Shown here: positions 54,003 through 64,000 of the stretch, piece by piece | Layout of the letters: every line of letters starts with the position of its first letter | Numbering within the stretch: position 1 is the stretch's first letter | Source: Patiria miniata | Lineage: Eukaryota; Echinodermata; Asteroidea; Valvatida; Asterinidae | Assembly: GCF_015706575.1 (NCBI RefSeq) | Contig: NW_024037076.1 | Span: 21,766,898-21,830,897 of the forward strand | Direction of reading: 5' to 3' | Length of the DNA: 64,000 nucleotides | Notes under the pieces: generated by a model | The model's database searches: none | What the model was told of the DNA's origin: nothing | Seen by the model: only the letters and a program-made list of their open reading frames with translations | Position numbers and translations under genes: made by a program

Positions 54003-57000
54003 GTAAGTTCATTGATTTAAAGCATGTATGTACCATGCAAAGTATATTTCAGTGTATCTTGAAAGCATAGCTGGAAAGTTGCTATAACAAACATGGGGTC
54101 AACAAAAAGAGAAATTTGTCATTGACATGGCACTCTGAGTTTCCAAGTCGGCATCTGTATTTATCTGTTTGTGTACTTGGTTTCAAAAAGGCCAGCATGT
54201 CCTTCAAAAAAGCCAATAATGAGGTTCTCATAAATATTATAATGCTAACTTAAATTGAAGGAAAATTCAAGCCAAACTCACGAATAGCCATGTACTTATT
54301 TTTGTTTTACCAATACGGTATACATGTAGGGCCTACTGTACATTTGGTATCTGTGTGCATAGACTGCATCTTGACCTGCCATACCATTGGGGGAGAATAC
54401 TTACATACATGTACCGGTACATGCACAAGAACGTGGAAAACTATTAGTGAAACAAGTCTCTGAAATCTTTATATTGAAATTGTTTCAAATAATGAATACA
54501 TGTGCTTTTTATGTTGTCAAACAGTAGTTATCGGCCTAGTCAGCATTAAAGTGGTCCCAGTGTTTTAGACTGGTTACCGATCATCTGTCCATTATCATGG
54601 TGGCCATAATAGCAGCAGGAATACCGATTTCAACATTTGTTTGGTAGTGTGAAGCTTCATGACACTCATGCATAGGTGTGCATGATGTTAATAATCAGCC
54701 TTCTTGACATCCAAATGTTAACATTTGTGCATACATTTATAATAGAACAGTTGATATTCAAGCTTTGTAATACAAGAATTTGTTTAAGGGGCAGTTCCAC
54801 GGTGTCAAACTTTTTGGACAATTCAACATTGTGCATTATAAAAGTTATAATAGTGAGTTTTTACTTATGATAAACATATCAGTTAGGTTTTACGTGAAAA
54901 AGAAATTCATTCAACTTTCTTGTTGTAGTAGAAATCAGCTCAAAACGCCCTGGTGCCAGGCATACATGTACTCGGACAAATTGATTTTGTGTGTGTACAA
55001 GACACTAACCCTCCTCAGTGCTTCAAAATCAACCAGGCAGTTTCAGAGGATTTTGGAGGATTGAGACTAAATGGCAAAAAGTGTCAATTGATTTTGGAGG
55101 ATGCATTGTTTTGAGGTCACAGGCCGTACCCTACATTGTTTATTTATGTTCAGCCATGCATAATTGAGTTTTTATACTGGATATCACCTGCACTGCTCTG
55201 GATATCATCCCAACTGTCTCAATGTATTATACAGTGATTGTTGAAGACCAAGCAAGAATTAAGGCATGATTTTGGAGGATTTAGGGTGCGTCCATTTTTT
55301 AGGCATGATTTTGGAGGGTTTAGATGGTATCCAATTTTTACATGGTGGCAATGTGAAAATCTTATTAAACAGTCAAACAACATGTATATTGCCTACCTCT
55401 GCAGTGCTAATTCTTATGAATCCAGTGTTGCAGTTTCCACAGAAAGGGTCTCAGATTTGAGTATCGTCATTATGTCATCTCAAGACATTTATAGTAAAAA
55501 TAGGTAATTACATGTTGCGGTTCGAATGCAGTGTGGTCATTCCTTAATGTGTTTCCGTTCTCATGCCATTTGGAATGGGGGACTTTTTAGAAGTTTGGTG
55601 ACAGCAAACACGCCGGTCCTTTTCCATTGTTTGCATCATTTTGAACATGCGCACATTAGCTTAAACATGACGCAAATAATTGAAAAGGACCAGTGTGTTT
55701 GCTGCCACCATGCTTCTCAAAAGTCTCCCATTATGTTTATTACAGACAGACAGTGAACAGGTCTTGCAAATGAATTTATGAGAAATTATGCCATACGTTC
55801 AAGACAAAATCAAATAGTTTTCCTCGTCAGGCTGTCATCATGTTATTAGTTTTGTTCTATTTTATTCAAAATCACATTTTCACAATATTTTATATACATT
55901 TCCATAAAAACATACTCAAAATAAATAGGTTACAAATAATCGAACCATGTTAATACATGGTTCAATTATAGTAAAATATGTATTCATATCATATACATCT
56001 GTTAAGCCAGTCGTGACTGCATTCTAGTTTGAATTTGGTATAGCTGTTAACCTGCAAGACTAAATACAGTACATGAACCAGTATGTAATGTTATACATGT
56101 ACATGTACATCTTTTCCTTCAGTTTAATTTATGAAAAAAGTTCTTGTCACATTGCAGTGGTATACGATTTCTGTTTGTTTTGTTGTTCAATTGATTTTGG
56201 TTAAAATAATTTTCCCCTTAAACTTGAAGTGAAGTTTCAACATTAATACATATCTCTGTGAAAGAATTGAATGGGGCAAAAGAAAAAGGGAACCATTTTC
56301 AGTAGTCTAAAGAAGGTTGAAGAAAGATGGCAAATGTCACTGTGTATTTCCTTTCATTCTTAGAGGGTCAGAGGAAGCTTTTCTGATTATGATAATTGAA
56401 ATGTCTGAGTCAGTGTCAACTCTCATTTCATACCGATTACCTTTACAAAAACACGGTATGAGAAAGGTGGGGATATGAAAGTGCTGCAGGCAATCTAGTG
56501 ATGATAGTTCTACCAGTCACAGGGTTCATGCACATTCCTTGTGGCAGGTCACAGTCCACTGAGGTCAAGAGAGTTCATCTGCATCAAACACAGTCATTTC
56601 TTAAGACAGCAAAGTGAGGCTTCTAACTTGGGTTTTGAAAAGGCTTTAATACAGTGTTGTGGAATATAGTGTTTGATATAATGTTTTTGAAACTGAGGGG
56701 AAAGTACTGTGCAGGATGATAAATTAAACAGTATACAAGAACAACATACAGTGTACGTGGTATACCAGCATCCAATAGAACCAATCCAACATAATCATTC
56801 TTTAGAAATAACAACCCAGTTCCGTTATCTTGACCTTAAACACCACAAATTTGCCCATTGAAAATAACCATCACTTTTAAGTAGATTTTGTGTCATAACT
56901 TTGTAATGCATCATCTGAATTAGATCATTCCTTGCATGTTCTTAATGTTTATTGTTGAATTCCGTGTCGTAGATGTTTTCCCCTCCAACTGGTGCCGGTG

Positions 57001-58849
57001 GTAAGCCAGGAGGTAATACTGTACCCATGAGCCACTGTGGTCCAGGAACAGTCAGACCAGTGCGACCTACAGGACCAGTACGGTCAGCAGGACCAGGTAT
57101 ACCTCCAAGTCCAACTGGGCCAGCAGGTCAACCATCTAACTATAAACCTGGTGAGAAATATATCCATTTGTGACATCTTTTATCCCATTTTTGCCAATGC
57201 ATAAACTACAGTGATGCTTTGGTCTTGACGCTCGCGAAAGGTGCAGTTTACACTGTAAAGCTATGCCCTTCAGTCAACATCCAGGATTGAATTTTGGGGT
57301 TGGTTTCTTTTATGGGTACATTTTACCTCAATAGGGTACGCGATTCGCTGCTACCCAGTTCCCTGATACCCGTAAATGCACACCACTAGATGGGTACCCA
57401 CTAACTTAGTAATTAAGGTGGCCAATTCAAATTTATAATTCTTAGTACAGGTAGTTTTTAAATCTGATACGAGTACACAGTAGAACATTTCCCATGGTTT
57501 CTTTGGAAATCATTTTTAAGCTAACAGTGCGAAACATTTCCGTGGTGTGAAATTGCAATTCAGTGGATCATAAGCAAAGGATTAACCATCATTGCATGCT
57601 GTGCTGCTGTTTCAATCATTGTAACTGCAAATTCTGTTCGCAAGGCTAAAATGACGCAAGTGGTAAACCATATTCTGTGAGAGGGGGGGGGGGAGGATTC
57701 TACAATTGGTGCCTTTTGAAGGCCAAGCACAATGATTGAGGAAACATGGCCCATTTCTAAATCATGGGGATAACTGGGGGATAAGTTTTTTGGAGAAAAT
57801 ATGAAAACAAATTAAGTGCAAATTTAAGGAGCACTTTCTAGGGAAAGCATCCTTTTGGAGTTGAGAAACACTTTTGCCACAAAGTGATAATGGTTGGAAA
57901 TTTGCAATTTTCTTGTAATTACCAATAGAAGGGATTTCAGGTTGCAAAAGTTAGGTCCTCAAATTCCAACTGTAGGAATGCTGGAAGTCATTCTAGTCAC
58001 AGTTTATTTTCAAAACGTTCTTTAATGCTGTTTTGCACCCATCAAGACTACCTTGACCGTCCGATTGTACTTGTTCCCGTTTTACATGTTTTACGTTTCA
58101 CCAATACATGGAGTGTTCTTGACTACGGTACATTTCCTGTTAATGTTAAGCCCACATTTACTCAAGCCTGTAATTAAACTACAAGGTTAGGAAGTTTAAA
58201 ACATTCGTGAAAATGTGCTTTCATCTTTTACATGGAGACTGGACTTTTAGCCTTTACCGTAACACAACATGAGACAAGTGGAACCAGACTAATGTACATT
58301 TGCAGACTGCTACTTCATCCCCATTCATCGCTCACTTTACTGCTGCAAGGAAACTGTGTTTTGCAAATGAGGCTGTTTTGCACAAAATTACGTCATGACT
58401 AAAGTATGTTCTTCAAAAATGTTTCCAGTACACTCTGGGATAATAGAAAACCTACTTGCAAAGATAGAGTCTAGAACTTTAAACTTGGCGACTTGATTTT
58501 AAAGTGACTGGTAAGCATGGCGGCTGTCATGCAAAGTTTAGGGGCATGTCAGGCTTGTATTACAGGTTGGAGAGTGCATTTACATGTAAGAGGTCAGAAT
58601 TTCCAGTTTAAAGCTTTAGCATTTTTTTTAAGATTCTGTCTTCAATCATAGTCCCTATATAATTTGATGATAAATACAGGGTATCAAGTTCAAGGAGGAG
58701 ACAAGATCTTTCATTTGAGTGATGTGCCAATGAGATGAAATATGGTTTAGTGGGCTTAAATTATGAATTCTATATTTCATGCGTTCATACATACGTTGCG
58801 CAGGTGCCGACCCAGATTACATTAGTTTAGCCGAGCAGGAAACGCCTAG
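53925..58849 (+). CDS. TCF12: E-protein bHLH transcription factor, N-terminal exons (partial)
   Basis: Three coding exons are supported: 53925-54002, 56973-57150 and, less surely, 58804-58849. Together they encode about 100 residues. The start MQNSAPRMPGMGPSDKELND followed by LLDFSA and MFSPP matches the first residues of TCF3/TCF4/TCF12 (GTDKELSDLLDFSAMFSPP). That block contains the AD1 activation domain with the LDFS motif, which recruits CBP/p300. E proteins bind E-boxes as homodimers or with tissue-specific bHLH partners. The following residues are Pro/Gly-rich and probably disordered. The bHLH domain is beyond the right edge. Most invertebrates have one E-protein gene (daughterless in flies), so the vertebrate symbol marks the family only. 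Confidence 0.88.
54003..56972. other. E-protein intron
   Basis: AT-rich, about 3 kb. A repeated AGGCATGATTTTGGAGGNTTTAG motif occurs at 55261-55283 and 55301-55323, with related words at 55043 and 55093. ACATGTACATG palindromes lie near 56097. No exon was recognised. Confidence 0.5.
56973..57150 (+). CDS. TCF12: E-protein exon MFSPP, Pro/Gly-rich
   Basis: After the acceptor GTGTCGTAG the frame reads MFSPPTGAGGKPGGNTVP, then repeated GP words (VRPVRPTGPVRSAGPGIPPS) to YKP. Donor G/GTGAGA, 178 bp. The exon boundary between DFSA and MFSPP agrees with what I recall of vertebrate E-protein genes. Confidence 0.9.
57151..58803. other. E-protein intron
   Basis: About 1.65 kb of AT-rich intron with a short G-run (57681-57690). 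I see no further exon or named repeat. Confidence 0.5.
58804..58849 (+). CDS. TCF12: Possible small E-protein exon
   Basis: After GCGCAG the 46-bp segment continues the frame (GADPDYISLAEQETP) and ends AG/GTAGGT. Phases match the preceding exon. The peptide is not one I recognise from other E proteins, so it could be a lineage-specific or alternative exon or a chance open segment. Confidence 0.4.
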
Positions 58850-60014
58850 GTAGGTGGGCTTTATATATTATGCTAAAAAGATTTTTTTGTTTTATTTGTT
58901 TCTTAATATATGTATAAACTTGTACCAAAAATGGGCTGACAAACTGCAATGCGAGTTACTGTAATGCGAGTAACAAGCCTTTGTTTCTTACACATACATG
59001 TAGTACATGTATCTTTACCTGACTTTGGTCTAAATTATATATTGTCCACATTTATTGTAAAAATGTTTATTTGATTATTGCAGTTACATCTAAGGAATCT
59101 ACTTAATTAATGACAAACACGTTATGGCATTTTATTTGTGTGTAATTTGAGTAACCACATTTCCAAAGAGAATCATGCTCAAGTGAGAGAACATAAAACT
59201 TATTTGTTGTCATCAGGGAAAAGCCTTGAATATTGGGTATGTTATTGTTAATGCAAATACCCCGGTAGATAGTCCAACAAGCATGAAGACTCACAATGTA
59301 AAAGGACCCAAAGTGTAATGAGAGAAAATCCTTGAATTGCCCACATACATTATGATTTATAATTTATTTTAGGATTTTTTTTCTTCAAAAACTTAGCTTG
59401 AAACTGTTCTCTTTATAAATCAGTTCAAAGCGCCACATGATGTACATGAAAACTCTTAGCAAATGGAGTCCTGAAGGAATTACACATGCAATTTATGTAT
59501 GTTTCCACATACATTTACCTCATTATGGTACCTTTCTTCCTTCATTCAACGGAATTGTTTCCTTTCTTGAAATTCTTGTGTTATTCCCTGCTCAATCCAG
59601 GTACATGCATGTGTATGGTGCTTTGCTCACATTCTGCAAGCCACTTCAGCCATGCACAAGCCGTGGCTGATTCTAAAACTGTGGCTTAAAAACCTGAGTA
59701 GTGACAAAGCACACTTGAGGGTGTCAGCATATAGATTTGCCTTTATGTGTCTTTTTTGTCATGTTAATTCCTTCTTAATGGAGGGTGAATTGCATCAATT
59801 GGATCCCAAGGCTGTCCCTTGATTTCAAGAGCTCTGTTTTCTATTTCACACACATGCACAAGATTCCACATTTTAAGGGACGATGTGACAAAAATACCAC
59901 TCATTCAGAATCAAAATCTAATACAAATCTGGGGATTTTAGACAGTTCACATTTATGTACCTTTGCCTACTATACATCCCTAACCTGCTAAATGCAGCAG
60001 AATGCAGTGGTGGT
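58850..60014. other. Intronic region downstream of the last recognised exon
   Basis: AT-rich with no exon I can support. Open frames at 59437-59689 lack domains and splice context. Confidence 0.45.
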
Positions 60015-60430
60015 AATAAGGATGTGACTTTGCGTTTGATATTTTAAACATTTAGCAAATATTTTCATAATCGTTTAAATTATGTTTAAACGTTTAGCCA
60101 TTCACAAAGGCTGACGCGTGCTCATTATGCCTGCAGACCGGTGTGATTGACATGATAAATCAACAATGGCAGCCATTGAAAACGTACAAACTTAATTACG
60201 TGGGTCCCGAACGTAATCAAGTGTTGAAGTGCTTTGAAGGTTTTGTAACTTGAATAGCTTTGAAAATATTGTTAATTATTTGTGCTACATGTATGTAGGT
60301 TTAACTCAAAGGAAGACTGCGTGAACGGTGAACGTAGGTCTCTTTTATATAATTAAGGTTTCGTTTGAACATTTGTGGAAAATTTGTGAATTGTTTTTGT
60401 TTAAACGTGTAAACGTCTCATCCTTAGCTG
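60015..60430. mobile_element. TIR element with AAGGATG ends
   Basis: Left GTAATAAGGATGTGAC and right GTCTCATCCTTAG are imperfect inverted repeats, followed inward by TTTAAAC-rich stretches on both sides (60060-60095, 60400-60415). About 415 bp, non-coding. Confidence 0.4.
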
Positions 60431-60778
60431 GTAACCATAAGTTGCACACTGAGCAGTCAACTCAAGTGCCATGTGTTGTGCTTGTACGGCACATACATGT
60501 AGGCTAGGCAACAACCAACAACGACCAAGCACTATTCCTTGCTGTATGAGTATACCAACCACGCCATGTACATGTAAACCATGGAAATGGCCCAAATGTA
60601 GGGAGCAATCAGCAATGTAACATATCATTGGAAGTTTGTCACCAATAATGGCTCTCGTCTTAGGCTCTGACCATTATCGGTTTTAAACCACACATTTTGA
60701 ACTGCTTCATCACATTATTAACCCCTAGTTTAAGTACATGTAAAGTGCAGTTTGCTATACAAAATTTAACCCAACCAC

Positions 60779-62556
60779 TAAGGCCAAACAAAAAAAATGG
60801 TGTGTTTACGGTAACCCGACCGACCTGGAATTTGTTCGGCCAAATTGCCGACCTCAAACTTTTTATTGCCATTTTGAAGGTTGATAATTGACAAATTTCA
60901 AACATTTCAAGTACTTTTAATTATTTGCCACGAACAAAAAACATTTTCCACACTTGAATCTGATCATGATTTGACACAAACATACCTGTGTTAACCGTGC
61001 GAAAATCGCGACGATCTCAAAACTTGAATTCTCAAACTACGAAGTACGATTATTTTTGCACAAACGCATCGGGGTACGCCTGGCTGGCCGACGGACGGCA
61101 TGGTTCTCCCCACGTACAAACGTGCGTACTGCGTATCGGCCCGGTACGCTGGAATTGTGGCCGGCCTGATACGCCGACAAAAAAATGCCGATCACATTTT
61201 TGAGCCCCTGATACGCACAATATAATTATCATACACGCCATTAAAATGCACAATTTGATCGTTACATACGCCATTATTTCAAAATCTTGACCAAAATCCT
61301 GTTTTTCCGATGCATGTGTGATCAAAATGCACACGATGACGTGTTCTGTCGACCACCAGCAGCACCCAGCTAACATACAGCATGGTACACTGGTTCCCTT
61401 CGCCAGCTAACGGAATCAATGCTATGATGAAGGACCGGAACCAGTAACTACTGCCTCTCCGGTCCATACTTCGTATCATACAGCATGATGATGTAGTGGG
61501 CCGAAGTTGGATCGTAAAAATATTACCAAACAAACATCGCTGGAGAAAGAGAATTTCTGCGAATTAATTCACAGAATGTGATCTTTACTTTCTGTGTATG
61601 TGTTTTCCATTCAAATGACGAGATTGCAAAGCTCGAACTTGTGGCGAAACATCGTAGCGTGTTTCTGCAGTAGTGCAAGATTTTTCGGCCACGTGGGCCG
61701 TGAGCACGGCGCGGTGTTCGGCCAGCCAGGCGGAATGTTGGTGGTGCCAGCGGCCGTGATGTATGTTAAGCATAAAGTGGAATCACCGACCTCAAATATA
61801 TTTTTAATTAGGTGAGGCAAGTTTTAATCACTTTTGATAGCCAGTCTTGATAATTTTCGTGGCGCAAATGAAAATAATCCAGGCACAAAATAAACATGAT
61901 TCCTTGCTCTATGATTAGTACGAATGATGCTCCATTAATCAGCACCCCCGAAAAATTGGCGAAATAATTTTTCGACCTACTGACGCTATTTTGAACATGT
62001 AATCGGAAGCAAAATTTGTTTTTTTCTCCACCTTAATTTCTTAATTTGAAACTTAAATGTAAATGTAATTCATACTTTTCTATTTAGGAAGCAATGAAAC
62101 ACAGGTTGTGAAATGTTAATTTTTTTTTAAGTTAACAATTTAGATTTATTTTCTTTAATTACAAAAATATTAGTGACCTACAAGATCTCCTCTGAATTTC
62201 AAGGACAAATCTTAAGATAAAGACCCCCAGATTTGCTCTAAAATGCACCAGAGAGCTTCTAAAGTTCAAACATTTTCGGGTTGTTGAATCACAGCAAAGC
62301 TTCCCCCACATGTTTGAAAAAATCCTGGGGAGAACCCTGGCCGACGATACAAATTAATTTGGATTGAAATGTATCGATTGAATATCTTCAATGCTTGAAT
62401 AGTGGTTTTATACATTTTTTTTGCGAAAGAACACGCATGGGCATGCAGAACTGAAATGAAAAAAAAAATTACAAAATAAAATTATTTCCCTACCTACCTA
62501 CCTGGATTTTTTGCAGGCCGTTACCGTAAACACACCATTTTTTTTGTTTGGCCTAA
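60779..62556. mobile_element. AAGGCCAAAC-ended TIR element (1.8 kb)
   Basis: TAAGGCCAAACAAAAAAAAT plus GGTGTGTTTACGGTAAC at the left is mirrored by GTTACCGTAAACACACC and ATTTTTTTTGTTTGGCCTAA at the right, a near-perfect 37-bp TIR. Related AAGGCCAAA-poly-A ends occur near 23063 and 23185. No transposase was recognised; a small exon-like frame lies inside (61615-61811). Confidence 0.75.
61615..61811 (+). CDS. Exon-like frame with presequence-like N-terminus, inside the TIR element
   Basis: ATG at 61615 opens MTRLQSSNLWRNIVACFCSS then ARFFGHVGREHGAVFGQPGG and MLVVPAAVMYVKHKV, ending at a donor AG/GTGAGG (61811/61812). The first 26 residues have Arg and Ser, no acid and hydrophobic faces, as in mitochondrial targeting peptides. 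The local GC content is high. I cannot name the protein, and no second exon was found. It may be a host gene fragment carried by the element or a chance frame. Confidence 0.3.
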
Positions 62557-64000
62557 CAGTAAATATCAATTACTAAAGCAGCTGGTCAAAATGAATGCTT
62601 GCCAAAATGTAGACATGAACAGTTACATTCTATTGAAAGCTGTTCATTGGCAGTCACTAACTCAACATTTATGTTTGCACATGTACAACACTGAAAAGTG
62701 TTCCTGCACTAGACCAAGCATATTATGTGACGTGAAGTACAGTGTACAAGCAGTTATTTGTTTGTTTGAAAAGTGTTTTGCAGACTTCATGTATGGCAGT
62801 CATTGAAATTACAATTTCAAAATAGTAAACAAGTGCAGGTACATTAAATTCTTTGGGTACTTTCTTTTTGCTTACAAGTACATAAATAATGTATACGGTA
62901 TGTACTTTAAAAATGGAGATCAGGGGTTCTTTTCTTATTCTCAGCAGGTTGTTTGCATTGAGCAACTTGTGAGTAGATTTTCTCAGATAGCATTGATATA
63001 GCACCAAGCCTCTAGAGATGATATCACTAAGCCCCTAGACATGAAAGGTTGGAGAGTAGTCAGAGATATTTATGGCCATCCTGTATGATCCCACCCTCAC
63101 TGGGTCAAGCAATAGGCCACTAGTGTCAGTGACTCTACCTCTAGGCTGTTATGGTCCTGGGCCATTGCCTTCATTTCCTGTATTAAATTAAGCTAGTGCC
63201 TCCAGTTCTTTGTTCATCTCAGACATTGTCTTATTTAGTATTTTTGACACACCACTGACAACATACGTGTACATACATGTACATGGGCTACCAAGCTTAC
63301 ATCGCGAGCATTAAGTTTACATCATTTCTGCTGTCTATTGAGCCATATCATCATACATGTACATGTAAGCACTATTTTTGGTTTCCAACTTTTTAAGTTC
63401 TATTCATTTGCAGGTTAGCTTGTTCTACATGTACTGTACATGTATGTGAATCACTCTTGGTGCACATGTGTATGCAGGGCTTTTTCATTTAAAACATTTT
63501 TCATACTGCATGATCAATCCTTATGAAATAAACACCATGTGCAATATATGTTTGAAAATATGCGAATGTAAGATTTTATTTTATTATAATCCCATTCCAA
63601 TCAACTCTCTTTGCAAGTAATCAGAGATGAAACTTTTCCGATTTTAATCGGAAATCCGACTTTTTGAATTCTCCAACGAAATTTCCGATTTTCTTACAAT
63701 GTGTCCCACAAAATTTGATTTTGTGTAACGATTTTATCACAAAATGTCATTTATTTCAATCATAATTTCGAAGAAAAGTCGATGGAAATGGCACGTTAAA
63801 ATCATCGCGAACGTAGTTTTAATCTCTTTCACCAGTCGTTATTGAAGTGTTTCAACGGTAGAAACACAGGCCATAACACTGATCGAAGCTTTTTCCGGCT
63901 GGACAAAAGGTTAAACATTGACAGGTGACATGGAAAAATCACTGTGTCGCACGTGCGTGCATATGTACAAAGATGTATGCAATGGTGGTATGGTACCAGT
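62557..64000. other. Right edge of window, E-protein intron or flank
   Basis: AT-rich with clusters of ACATGTACATGT-type palindromes (63270, 63355, 63430) and a small palindrome TTTCCGATTTTAATCGGAAA near 63634. No exon was recognised. Confidence 0.5.

Overview
The window is eukaryotic genomic DNA: introns with GT..AG borders, very dense short inverted-repeat transposons, CR1/RTE-type LINE fragments, a tRNA-derived SINE and long poly-C tracts. The repeat style (many ACATGTACATGT and TAGGCCTA words, AAGGCCAAA-ended elements, foldback elements every few kilobases) and the two recognisable host genes suggest a marine deuterostome invertebrate, most likely an echinoderm or close relative. That assignment is inference. 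No ribosomal, viral-genome or prokaryotic features were seen.

Layout. 1-7292 is a mosaic of small transposons that is repeated almost base for base at 39213-46510; the first copy stops at a run of exactly 500 N (7293-7792), so part of this may be an assembly effect. 7793-19443 is gene-poor: a possible cysteine-rich exon (8741-8958), an LTR-retroelement fossil with a nested insertion (9662-11285), pogo-like ends, a large foldback element (13366-13830), a 5'-truncated LINE (14161-15285), two inverted copies of a CpG-rich minisatellite element (15301-15794 and 17444-17914) and a retroelement fragment between them.

The first clear host gene is RHEB, the small GTPase that activates mTORC1. Seven coding exons from 19974 to 37091 give a 185-residue protein ending in the CaaX box CVLL. 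Its introns are crowded: a 9-bp-TSD foldback element, an RTE-type LINE, a duplicated 3' splice site, a 145-bp satellite carrying nuclear-receptor half-sites, a SINE, several giant hairpins, and a decayed same-strand nested gene of a TSO1/CXC-like cysteine-rich family that still has a promoter-like upstream region (CCAAT, NRF1 and YY1 motifs).

The second host gene is the E-protein bHLH factor (TCF3/TCF4/TCF12, daughterless). Its N-terminal exons encode the AD1 activation domain (DKELNDLLDFSA then MFSPP). They start at 53925 and the gene runs off the right edge; the bHLH is not in the window. RHEB and the E-protein gene are on the same strand about 17 kb apart, with no sign that they work together.

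The most unusual signal is structural. At least six unrelated palindromes (seven counting the duplicated one) share the same 13-nt apex, GAGGCGAAGCCGA or a close variant, at the tip of arms that share little sequence. The variants keep pairing, including one GGC/GCC to GCC/GGC swap, which points to selection on, or a mechanism that uses, a GNA mini-hairpin capped by tandem G-A pairs.
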